A DNA stretch of 64,000 bases, taken from positions 137,553 to 201,552 of the forward strand of contig JBMNJC010000025.1 of assembly GCA_050951465.1 (NCBI GenBank). The letters are read 5' to 3'. The DNA comes from JAAZHD01 sp012510895. GTDB lineage: Bacteria; Bacillota; Clostridia; Caldicoprobacterales; DTU083. Numbering within the stretch: position 1 is the first letter of the stretch; every line of letters starts with the position of its first letter. Shown piece by piece: positions 36,801-45,794 of the stretch. The notes beneath the pieces are model-generated. The model saw only the letters and a list, made by a program, of their open reading frames with translations. It was not told the origin of the DNA and searched no databases. The translations under genes and the position numbers were made by a program.

Positions 36801-37874
36801 TTATCTTTTTACTCTTGCATTGCCTTCCCAAATGCTCCATACCTGTTCTTCGTCGGTCGGTTGGGCATAATCTGTCAGGAAAGTTGTAGCCATTGCACCT
36901 GTAGCCCAAGCGAATTGCAACCATTTTTCCGGTTCCCAGCCTCGAAGGATACTGTATAAAAGTCCTCCTACGAAACCATCTCCACCACCGATTCGATCAA
37001 GAACATGAATCTCTCGGGGATCAGCTATATACCAATCATCATCCACATGTAATATGGCACCCCACATATGGGTGTTCGTATCAACAACTTCACGCAAAGT
37101 ATTTGCAAAAACAGTTGTATTCGGGAAAGTTTCTTTTACCCTTCCAATCATTTCTTTGAAGGCATCAATCTTAGCGTCTATATCCTTACCACCGGCTTCC
37201 GGTCCTTCTATACCTAAACATAATTGATAATCTTCTTCATTCCCTATTAATATATCAGATATTTTGGCTATTTCTGTAAATATTTCCCGTAACTCTTTTT
37301 CCCTATTCTTCCAAAAAGATGCCCTGTAATTAAGATCAAAAGAGATCTTAGTACCGCATTTTTTTGCATATCGAGAAAGCTCCAAACAGAATTTGCTGGT
37401 ATCTTCGGATAGCGCCGCTACTAAACCGGATAAATGAAGTATCTGAGCTCCTTCCTTTTGAAAAAGTTTCTCCAAGTCAAAATCATCAACACTTAAAATT
37501 CTTCCTACTTCACCGGCACGATCGTTATGCACTCTGGGCCCTCTGGCTCCGAAGCCTGTATCAGCTATATTAAACTGATGACGATATCCCCAAGGTCCGC
37601 CCTGTGGAACATCTAAACCTTCATAATCCATGTGACGGCTGACCAGATTTCTTTTTATAAAAGCGGATATCGGACTGTCTTTTACAAATTTTGTCAACAC
37701 CTTAACAGGTAATCCCAAATATGATGAGATGCTGGCTACATTTGTCTCTGCACTGGTAGCTTGCATGAAAAATGTATCACTGGCATAAACAGGATGACTG
37801 TTGACAGGGGTGATTCTGACGCCCATACTGGTAGGTACCATCAAAGCATACTTAGAGTTTTTCCGTAATTCCAT
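36801..37874 (-). CDS. PfkB-family sugar kinase, 2-keto-3-deoxygluconate kinase-like
   Basis: The 357-residue ribokinase-fold enzyme has the C-terminal PfkB motif with the catalytic Asp in DRIGGGDGFVGGLLY and an SFDLNYR segment typical of KDG kinases. Here the Gly-Ala-Gly-Asp core reads GGGD. Such enzymes phosphorylate 2-keto-3-deoxygluconate to KDPG, linking uronic acid breakdown to central metabolism. No KDPG aldolase is visible nearby. The gene follows the small lipoprotein gene by 119 bp on the same strand. Confidence 0.85.
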   Translation of the reverse strand: MELRKNSKYALMVPTSMGVRITPVNSHPVYASDTFFMQATSAETNVASISSYLGLPVKVLTKFVKDSPISAFIKRNLVSRHMDYEGLDVPQGGPWGYRHQFNIADTGFGARGPRVHNDRAGEVGRILSVDDFDLEKLFQKEGAQILHLSGLVAALSEDTSKFCLELSRYAKKCGTKISFDLNYRASFWKNREKELREIFTEIAKISDILIGNEEDYQLCLGIEGPEAGGKDIDAKIDAFKEMIGRVKETFPNTTVFANTLREVVDTNTHMWGAILHVDDDWYIADPREIHVLDRIGGGDGFVGGLLYSILRGWEPEKWLQFAWATGAMATTFLTDYAQPTDEEQVWSIWEGNARVKR

Positions 37875-37993
37875 TTATATAATACCTCCTGTAATTTTAT
37901 ATTTTTTATATTAACTCATTCTCCATTTAGTATCGAGCTTCCTTCTTCAATATATAAAAAGAAAACTTTATATTAATTTATAATCCCATGTAT

Positions 37994-38497
37994 TTACAGC
38001 CCATCGACCAAAGCCTGATAAGTGATTGAAACAACTTCTCCGTCTTCAATAAGGAAAGTCAATGTGCTGTCTCCTGAACGATAGGTATAAAAGCCCTCTC
38101 CTCCGGTATAGTTTTCTCCATATGCCTTAACAACATCTTCTTCCGATGAACCAATGTAGATTCCTTCTTTTGTGCTTACAGAATCATCATTAAAATAAAT
38201 AACGGATACATAGTCTGTCTTTTCATCTTTAGGATAGGTAGTCAATTCAAACCCACTATAATAATAGGTTTTATCCAATCCTTTGAATGCACAGCTTTCT
38301 GCTTCAAAATAATCGATCGGTTCACCAAGCTTTTCTATTATAGGAGCAACATCAGTATTAATAGTTATTTCCACACCATTATATTCGAATGCAAAATTTT
38401 GTGAATCTGCATTATTGCTCTGTGTCTGTTTACCATCACCACCACAACCAACTAATAACATAACTGCGATAATCAATAATATAAGAACCCTTTTCAT
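37994..38497 (-). CDS. Small lipoprotein at the 3' end of the dlt-like operon
   Basis: The 167-residue protein starts MKRVLILLIIAVMLLVGCGG with lipobox Cys at 18. After a polar linker comes a compact domain with GSSEEDVVKAYGENYTGG, a pattern seen in small extracytoplasmic domains that pack like SmpA/BamE repeats. I do not recognise a defined family. It follows the SGNH gene by 65 bp on the same strand and is probably part of the same transcript, so a role in the surface modification is possible. Confidence 0.72.
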   Translation of the reverse strand: MKRVLILLIIAVMLLVGCGGDGKQTQSNNADSQNFAFEYNGVEITINTDVAPIIEKLGEPIDYFEAESCAFKGLDKTYYYSGFELTTYPKDEKTDYVSVIYFNDDSVSTKEGIYIGSSEEDVVKAYGENYTGGEGFYTYRSGDSTLTFLIEDGEVVSITYQALVDGL

Positions 38498-38562
38498 AAT
38501 TCATCTTCCTTCTCTCAATAATATTATAATAATTCATCAAAGTTAAAAACTTTTGTTCTTAT

Positions 38563-39636
38563 TTATTCTATAGTTTGTGCAGCAGCACCATAGCTTTTTA
38601 AATATCCATATTTTTGCAATTCCATCTGTTGATGATCTTTCATCCATTCATAAAAAGCAATTTTTCCCTGCCATTCAGCAGCCAATTTTTCATCATTTCT
38701 TCGATCTTCCAATGCATATTTTTCTTTAAGAATTTCACCTAAATATGCAGTGAATTTCTCCGCACCGGATAAGTTCATATGCAAACCGCCATCATAGGTA
38801 TCTTTACTATAATCAATACCCATTTCTTCAGCTAAAGGAAGAAAGTTAATATAAGTTAATCCGTTTTCCTCTGCAAATTGCTTTATTTGTTCATCCCATT
38901 CATCATACCAATAAGGGTATATGCTGGGTGATTTTATAAGCATTAATTCAATGTTGTTATCTTTTGCTAATTGGGTCATTTTTTCGAGATAATGCCAAGC
39001 TTTTTCTCCAAACTCATAACTCGGAAGTTTTCTTCCTTCAGGCACTACTTTGACCGGTTTTGTATCCACTCTCATTAGATAGCCGTTATGAGACACCTTA
39101 TCTTTTTTAAATAAATAACGAAAATCTTCCCATGTGAGTTCGCTCCATCTTGAATGGTATCTAAGAATAGGGAAAAAATAGGTTATCATGTTTTCGTCTT
39201 CTGTCATAGATGCCTTAATCGCACCTATTTTTGACATTGACATCTTCATGCCGTCTAAGGTAAGACGATTATACGCTTCATTTTGAGGCTCACCGTATTT
39301 CATAGCCAAAACGTTAAAGACTACGACATCTGGTTTTTCATACTTTAACGTTTCTTCAAAAAGATAATATGACTGCCACACCAGTTGTTGAGCACTGCCT
39401 CTTATATAACTTGTAATACCATATTTCTCCCAAAGAGTAATGGGTGAAACATTGGAAAAAACTTCACAATCGCCTATAAAGATAACATCGTGATCCTTAG
39501 AGGATTTATAATACTCTTCCACTAAATTCCCTTCATGTATTGATGTCATATATTTAGGTTTTAATAAGTTTTGTAGAAAAATTAGAATAAACACTGATAA
39601 AACAATGCTCACAATACGAAATAGAGTTTTTATCAC
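38563..39636 (-). CDS. SGNH/GDSL-like protein of the dlt-like operon, Cys in the nucleophile position
   Basis: The 357-residue protein has an N-terminal membrane anchor (about residues 5-24) and an extracellular SGNH-type fold. Block I reads VIFIGDCEVFSN with Asp56-Cys57 where most relatives have Gly-Asp-Ser. The C-terminal Asp282 and His286 in YDGGLHMN complete the putative triad. It lies next to the MBOAT gene in the place that DltD or an AlgX/PatB-like acyltransferase holds in other systems. I infer that it accepts or hydrolyses the acyl group outside the membrane. Confidence 0.8.
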   Translation of the reverse strand: MIKTLFRIVSIVLSVFILIFLQNLLKPKYMTSIHEGNLVEEYYKSSKDHDVIFIGDCEVFSNVSPITLWEKYGITSYIRGSAQQLVWQSYYLFEETLKYEKPDVVVFNVLAMKYGEPQNEAYNRLTLDGMKMSMSKIGAIKASMTEDENMITYFFPILRYHSRWSELTWEDFRYLFKKDKVSHNGYLMRVDTKPVKVVPEGRKLPSYEFGEKAWHYLEKMTQLAKDNNIELMLIKSPSIYPYWYDEWDEQIKQFAEENGLTYINFLPLAEEMGIDYSKDTYDGGLHMNLSGAEKFTAYLGEILKEKYALEDRRNDEKLAAEWQGKIAFYEWMKDHQQMELQKYGYLKSYGAAAQTIE

Positions 39637-39698
39637 AGTTACTAGCCCTTTCTATTTAGTCTTGCCAGCTTCATCCACTATCACTATGATTCTACATG

Positions 39699-41250
39699 TT
39701 AGAACTGGCTGTAAATAAACTGACTGGCGTCATAACCGACCCCATAAGCACCAAATACCAAAACAGCTATAAAAACAAGGAAATATGCAGCATACCTGAC
39801 AGGCATGGGTTTTGCATCCAGACTCATAGAAATACTTCCTGCACGTGATTTAAGGCTGACAAATAACATTAAACCAACGGCAAATATAAGAACGACATAA
39901 TCAGCAATAGTAAGCCCTAATTGCATTAATCCGCCCTGAAACAATTCTGGAAGATTCCATACTGTAAATACAGAAGCATACATACGGAATGTAGTACCTA
40001 CTCCGGTGTATACATCAAGAGTACGGAGAAAGCTCATTAACCAGAATGTTCTACCGACCTGAAAAAGCCGATACCAAAATCTTCCTTTTAGGTCAAATTT
40101 ATTATGGAATCTTTCATACAAGGGTTCACACTCTTGAGATACCAAAATGACCAAACAGTTCAATAAACCCCAGACCACGAAATTCCAGGTAGAACCATGC
40201 CATACACCTGTAGTAAACCATACTATAATCGAGGCTATATATATAGGTACCCTTTTTCCAACTGCATCACCTAAATATTTTCTTGCTTTTCTAGTAATAC
40301 TCATCATAGTTTTACTTACAGAAATCGGATAAAACATATAGTCTCTGAACCATGCTCCTAAAGTTATATGCCATCTTCGCCAATACTCAGTTATAGACTT
40401 TGAAAAATATGGGCGATTGAAGTTTTCATTCAGATGGACACCAAAAAGCCTAGCCACACCTATTGCAATATCAATACCACCGGTAAAATCTGCATATAGC
40501 TGAATTGCATAAAAAAACATACCAACCAGTACAAAGGCACCCTGGTATTCGCCGGGATTGGTAACGATGGTTTTTACTGCCGGAAGCAAGCGATCTGCTA
40601 CTACTAACTTTTTGAAGAAACCCCATAGTATTCTTTGCATTCCATATGTCATTTGCTGTGCATCATATGAATGCTGAGCAAATAATGTTTCTTTCAATTG
40701 ATTAAACCTGCTGATAGGGCCTTGTACTAATTGCGGAAAGAAAGAAATAAATAAAGCGAGTTTCCCCAAATTTCTTTCTGCATCATAGGTTCCACGATAA
40801 ATATCAATCAAATAACCCATGGATTGAAAGGTATAAAAAGACATACCAAGTGGAAGAATCAGACCCAATCTTGTTCCGAACTGAAAATGTCCGGCATATT
40901 TAAGGAATGCCAGGATACCAAAGTTTAAAATCAAACACAGGAGCATCCATGTTCGCTGCTTTGCCTTGATGCCCTCCCGGTATTCCTTGCGCTCTGCTCT
41001 GGACAATTCCTTCTTCATTCGATTCAGATAGTCCTTCCTGAACTTGCTTTAGCTTATCTATCTTGATGGCAGCAAACCAAGTAGATATAGTAGTTACCAA
41101 AATATATGTCAAGTAGCCTGCTCCGGCAAAACTGTAAAATACATAACTGGCAACTAAAAGGAGCATCCATTGAAGCTTTTTTGGAATTAGGTAGTAAAGC
41201 GGTACCAATACGAGTATATACAAGATAAAACTATATGATGCAAAATGCAT
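39699..41250 (-). pseudogene. MBOAT (DltB-like) acyltransferase, one frameshift
   Basis: A membrane-bound O-acyltransferase of about 516 residues is interrupted by a one-base frameshift near 41035. The first part begins MHFASYSFILYILVLVPLYY and reads to DKLKQVQ; the second continues with KDYLNRMKKELSRAERKEY. Both halves together have the DltB pattern, including FFPQLVQGPISRF, NRPYFSKSITEYWRRWHI and the catalytic His in TGVWHGSTWNF. MBOAT proteins move an acyl or aminoacyl group from a cytoplasmic carrier to an extracellular acceptor. The break may be sequence error. Confidence 0.85.
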
Positions 41251-41261
41251 GGCAGCACCTC

Positions 41262-41492
41262 TTATTCTTCTTCAATCAACTTCTCAACTAATTTTTTTAT
41301 AGCCCTGACTGAGTTAAAGTTTTCTGGTATAATTTCTTCAACAGGTATAGTAATATCAAATTCCTCACTTAAATCTGTAACCAATGATATAATATCGAAT
41401 GAATCCAATATTTTATCATCAATTAAAGTTTCACAATTCTCAAAGTCAACATCAGGATGCAGTTCCTGCAAAATTTCTATAATCGTTTCCAT
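41262..41492 (-). CDS. DltC-like carrier protein
   Basis: A 76-residue acyl or aminoacyl carrier protein with the phosphopantetheine attachment serine in LDSFDIISLV (S31) and the acidic four-helix pattern of carrier proteins. It lies 23 bp downstream of the adenylation gene and 11 bp upstream of the MBOAT gene, the position of dltC in dlt operons. It should be charged by the adenylation enzyme. Confidence 0.9.
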   Translation of the reverse strand: METIIEILQELHPDVDFENCETLIDDKILDSFDIISLVTDLSEEFDITIPVEEIIPENFNSVRAIKKLVEKLIEEE

Positions 41493-41515
41493 TATTATCC
41501 TCCATCTTAAATTAT

Positions 41516-43018
41516 TTATGACAATGCCTTTAATGCCATGCGGTCTATTTTACCATTGGGTGTCAAAGGCATAGTTTCCAATGGTTTAAACTGGTTGGGC
41601 ACCATATATCTGGGCAACCTGTTTTTCATATATTGCGCCATTTCGGCCTCATTTACTGAACCCATATAGAATAACACAATTTTCTTTCTTTTTTCATTAT
41701 AAATGCAACAAGCAGAGTGCACATCCGGATGAAAATTAGCTGCTGCTTCAATTTCCCCTAATTCAATTCGATGACCCATATGCTTAATTTGATTATCTTT
41801 ACGGGAAATAAAGAGTAACTCTCCATTCTCGTTAAATTTCCCCAGATCACCAGTACGGTAAATTGTTTCCGGATATAGAGTATTTAATGGATTTTGTACA
41901 AATACCTCATTAGTTCTCTCGAAATCGTTATAATAGCCTAAAGTTAATCGTGTACCGCGAATGCAGATTTCGCCGACCTGCCCATCCCCGGCTAACTTAT
42001 TGTTCTCATCCAGAAGAAGTATTTCGGTATTAGGAAACGGCCTTCCAATCGGAATAACTTCCCCAGGAGCGAATTCCCGTTCAGCTTCGTAATAACATGC
42101 CATACCCGTTGTTTCTGTAGGACCATATAGATTAATCATTCGAGCATTGGGATAATGTCTCCTCCACAAGTTAAATTGCTTTATTGGAAATACTTCACTA
42201 CCAAAAGCAATCGTATGAAGGTATTTAGGCGGATTTTTTTCCAACACGCCAAAAGCAGAAATCATGGTAAGAGCAGAAACGACCCAACAAATTGTGTTGA
42301 TTTTGTATTTATTCATAAAATCCGCCAGCTTTATAGGAAACATAAAAAGATCTTTGGGAATAATATAGGCAGTGGCTCCGACTTTTAAAGTTGGATATAA
42401 TTCTTTTAGACATGCATCTACATATAACGGAGTTTGATTGCCAAATACAGTATTCTCATCCACCTTTAAAATATCAGATAAGCCGTCAATATAATCAATT
42501 ACAGATCGATGACAGGCCACCACACCCTTAGGCGTACCTGTAGAACCGGATGTAAAAACTATATATAGCGGATCGATATCTAACTGTTTGTTTCTAATCT
42601 GCATCAAGCTTCTTGTATCTTCTTTTGTTTTTATAATATCTTCATATAAATATACTTTTCCAGTATATTCATAGGATTTTAATGCCTGTCTGGTATTCTC
42701 ATCGCAGATTACAGCAGATGGGTTTAAGCTCTTAAATATTAACTCTATGCGTATCCTGGGCATTTCTTCGTCTATAGGCACATAACAGCATCCACTGTAG
42801 ACCACGCCATAATATGCAACAATGGTTTCGGGTCTTCTGCTCATAAAAACTACTATCGGTTCTTTTGTATGACATTGCTGAATCAAAAAAGTTCCTATAG
42901 CTCTGGAATAAGAATAGACTTCTTTAAAAGTTAATTGACATGTGCCATCTGCATAAGCTACTTTTTCAGGGAACTTAACCACTATATTTTCTAAATACTC
43001 AAGTACGTTTCTCTGCAT
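41516..43018 (-). CDS. DltA-like amino acid adenylation enzyme
   Basis: The 500-residue adenylation domain has all core motifs: YIVFTSGSTGTPKGVV (about 152-167), LYGPTETTG (298-305), YRTGDLG (387-393), IKHMGHRIELGEIEA and the final lysine in PLTPNGKIDR (K491). The pocket position that binds the alpha-amino group has Asp201 (VDACLKE), so an amino acid substrate is expected. It loads the carrier protein 23 bp downstream. Although DltA-like, the presence of a racemase in the operon leaves the substrate open. Confidence 0.88.
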   Translation of the reverse strand: MQRNVLEYLENIVVKFPEKVAYADGTCQLTFKEVYSYSRAIGTFLIQQCHTKEPIVVFMSRRPETIVAYYGVVYSGCCYVPIDEEMPRIRIELIFKSLNPSAVICDENTRQALKSYEYTGKVYLYEDIIKTKEDTRSLMQIRNKQLDIDPLYIVFTSGSTGTPKGVVACHRSVIDYIDGLSDILKVDENTVFGNQTPLYVDACLKELYPTLKVGATAYIIPKDLFMFPIKLADFMNKYKINTICWVVSALTMISAFGVLEKNPPKYLHTIAFGSEVFPIKQFNLWRRHYPNARMINLYGPTETTGMACYYEAEREFAPGEVIPIGRPFPNTEILLLDENNKLAGDGQVGEICIRGTRLTLGYYNDFERTNEVFVQNPLNTLYPETIYRTGDLGKFNENGELLFISRKDNQIKHMGHRIELGEIEAAANFHPDVHSACCIYNEKRKKIVLFYMGSVNEAEMAQYMKNRLPRYMVPNQFKPLETMPLTPNGKIDRMALKALS

Positions 43019-43057
43019 CTCATACTCAAACCTTCCTTATCATTTTGGTTTTATATT

Positions 43058-43789
43058 CTATAACAAATCCAAATATTTCTTTTTTATATTGGCTCCGGAT
43101 TTAAGAATCGAAGCTTTCGCCAGCACTTCCATAACATCAAGATAACCCTTGCCAAGATCGAACTCACTTTTTATCAATGAAAGTTCTGTGCACCCTAATA
43201 TCAAAATTTCAGCGCCATTCTTTTTCATTTGTTTGGCAGCATCCAAAAATTTATCAAAATTTATAGAATGGTTTGCCTTAATACCTTCATATATTAAATC
43301 CATTACATAAGTTTGATGTAAACTATCAGGCAGTATTGTTGATATGCCTCCTAATTCTAACTCACTCTGGAATATCCGGCTTACTATTGTTCCTTCAGTT
43401 GCTAAAAGCCCTGCCCTTTTTACACCATTTTTCTCTAAAACTTGCCTTGTTTCTTTTATAGCATGGATTATAGGAGCCGAAATCCCCCTGGATAATGAAT
43501 CATAAAAATAATGGGCAGTTATACAGGGTATTGCAATATGCTCTGCTCCTAAATCTACAAGCCTTCTGCCTGTTTCCAGCATGGGAGGCAATGGACTTTC
43601 TTTTGTTTTTCCTAAAATATAGGCGGTTCTGTCTGGTATTGATGGCTTGCTATAAACTATAACTTCCAAATGTTCCTGATCCTTTTCAGCCTCTGTCATA
43701 ATAGTTATTAATTTATAAAAATATGCTGATGCCAGCGGCCCAAGACCGCCTATTACGCCTAATACCTTTGTCATTATTTTCAGCCTCAT
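43058..43789 (-). CDS. Aspartate/glutamate racemase-family protein
   Basis: The 243-residue protein has the Asp/Glu racemase fold with both catalytic cysteines: C89 in IAIPCITAH and C200 in LILGCTELSLI. The N-terminal GVIGGLGPLASAYFY is the aspartate racemase type. The usual Asn after the first Cys (PCNTAH) is Ile here. The ATG at 43789 overlaps the stop of the transglutaminase-like gene (ATGA), showing coupling; a second ATG at 43774 is possible. It is placed directly upstream of the adenylation gene, suggesting that it supplies a D-amino acid. Confidence 0.87.
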   Translation of the reverse strand: MRLKIMTKVLGVIGGLGPLASAYFYKLITIMTEAEKDQEHLEVIVYSKPSIPDRTAYILGKTKESPLPPMLETGRRLVDLGAEHIAIPCITAHYFYDSLSRGISAPIIHAIKETRQVLEKNGVKRAGLLATEGTIVSRIFQSELELGGISTILPDSLHQTYVMDLIYEGIKANHSINFDKFLDAAKQMKKNGAEILILGCTELSLIKSEFDLGKGYLDVMEVLAKASILKSGANIKKKYLDLL

Positions 43790-45416
43790 TCCTTTGGAGT
43801 CGCAGGGTATTTGGATCTATCAAAAACATAATAGTTACGTCCAAAGCGTTTTGTTAATTCCTCCGTCCTCTCATCAGTCATCATAAATGTTTCAACCGGG
43901 ACAGCATGGGGAGTTGCATCAAAATGATACCAACCGTCTCCGCAATTAATCAGGTTCCAATAGTGTTCTGTTTTGCCCCCAACACGAGTAACCATCATAT
44001 TATCAATACCTGCCCTGGTCAGCAGTACTTCTGACAGAGAATAATACGTAAAGCAATCTCCTGCTCTATACTTCATTGCTCGGTATGCTTCTTTGATAAC
44101 ATCTCCTTTTTCAGAGCTGCCTGTATAGGCAACATTGTTTAACACATACTTATATATCTCATAAGCTATCTCTCTCTTGGACATTTTCGGTTTTATTATA
44201 CGTTCGAGAATATCATCAGCCATAGCATAAACAGCCTCTTTAGTAGGTTCAAACTTCTTAACTGTCACAGTAGCTTTCTTTATGGCTTTGTTACCAGCTT
44301 TGTCCACTGCAGAATAAACCACCTCATAGGTCCCGGGCTTATTTGGTCTTACAGCGCTGGAATCCACATCAAATTTCACCGGGCCATCTTTTGCATCCTC
44401 AGCAATAACATTCTTTCTGTAAGGTATGGTTTGTCCTTGATATATAATAATATCTCTAACCCCGCTGAAAACCGGAGGATCGTTATCGTGTTTAACAGTT
44501 AATTTTGCATCATATTGAGACTTATTTCCATAAGAATCCTCTAACACAATAGTCACGTCTGAAGTACCTATTTTTTTATAGTTAGGGCTTCTTAGAAAAT
44601 AACAGGTCACCTCGGACACATCGATAATATTAGATACAAAACTCTCTGCTTCAGGAATCTGGTCTAAATATATCTCTTGATCCGTTACAGTTGCAACCGG
44701 TGGAGTAGTATCTATTACTTTGACGACAGATGATACTATTTGTTCCCAATTTTCAATTCTACTGTATGCTCAATCGGTTTACTAACATCCAGCAGATTTA
44801 TATTAGTTACAAAAGAAGCCGGCCAATCACCATGATCTGCAAAATCTTTGATTGTTAAATTTAGCGGCTCACCAGCTTCTACCTCCACTGAGTTTTTCAC
44901 TTCCAAAACTGTAAGCTGTGCTTCCAGAATTGTTTTATTTTCGCTTGTATCCGTCATTTCTATCTCTACATTATGCTTGCCTTTTCTTTTTGTATTTGGC
45001 TTGCGAACAAATTTAACTGTAACCTCTGTGGAATCCTGTATGTCTTTGACAAACATTTCAGGTTCTATATCCTCACCTTTTAATACCAAAACATCTATTG
45101 GTGTCCCTTTAGGCGGCTCTGTATCCAAAATAATCAGTTGACTTGTATATACCTTGTTACCTACCTGGATCTCCAATTCATGGGTAGCGGGCTGGTTCAG
45201 ATCAATAAGATTAACATCTGTTATAAAACGCCCTTCTGTATTTTTGTTTCGTAAAAAGTCTTCAACCCTGATCATCCTGCTGCCTGCCTGTATGGTAACA
45301 GCACTTACAACTTTAGGACGAAATATCATGTATGCAAGAAAACTAATTGATGATAAGGCAACGATACATATTATAACTGCCATAATATTTATGATGTATT
45401 GTTGCTTTTTTCGCAT
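43786..45416 (-). pseudogene. Membrane-anchored Ig-like and transglutaminase-like protein, one frameshift
   Basis: One protein of about 543 residues is split by a one-base loss in an AAA run near 44740. The N-terminal part has a membrane anchor at about 10-32, then bacterial Ig-like units (repeats of the kind DTEPPKGTPI). The second part continues with Ig-like DNDPPVFSGVRDI and ends in a transglutaminase domain: Cys in RAGDCFTYYSL, His in KTEHYWNLI, Asp in HFDATP. Such domains act as cysteine peptidases or crosslinkers on the cell surface. It heads the dlt-like operon. Confidence 0.85.
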
Positions 45417-45636
45417 TTCTGAATCCGGACCTCCAAACTATGTTAGCACAACAAGGATTATGCAAGCTTTTTTCACTTTGTAACTAGGATAGCAAACAAG
45501 AATGCTTATTGTCAATATATTCAGATTATTGCCTGTTTCCGGCAATTATACACAAAGCGAGTCTATTATATCATGAATAGCCTTATAATTTTTGAACAGT
45601 TTGTTAATAATACATGACAGCTACATAATTATCATA

Positions 45637-45768
45637 TCAGTACAAGCATGATAGGCGGCCTCCTGGTCTAGGGCATAAACAGGTAAACAATAGTTCCCTG
45701 CCGTCTAGCAATGCACAGGAGACCGTCTTTCGCTGTTAGGGCTTCGCCTTCAACAAACGAGGCTTTTT
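45637..45768 (+). ncRNA. Candidate structured small RNA with its own promoter and terminator
   Basis: A GC-richer stretch in an otherwise AT-rich gap. A possible promoter, TTGTTA (45601-45606), 17 bases, CATAAT (45624-45629), precedes it. CGGCCTCCTG (45656-45665) pairs with CAGGAGACCG (45716-45725) with one mismatch. It ends with a GCCTT/GAGGC hairpin and five T. No gene lies downstream in the same sense. It matches no riboswitch class that I know. It could alternatively be a terminator/leader structure read on the minus strand. Confidence 0.35.
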
Positions 45769-45794
45769 AAATTTAAATTATGTAAAAGCATTAA

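Noticed and set aside
40900..41250. Programmed frameshift in the MBOAT gene
   Set aside because: No slippery heptamer or stimulatory hairpin was visible at the junction, and many other genes have similar single-base breaks; sequence error is simpler.
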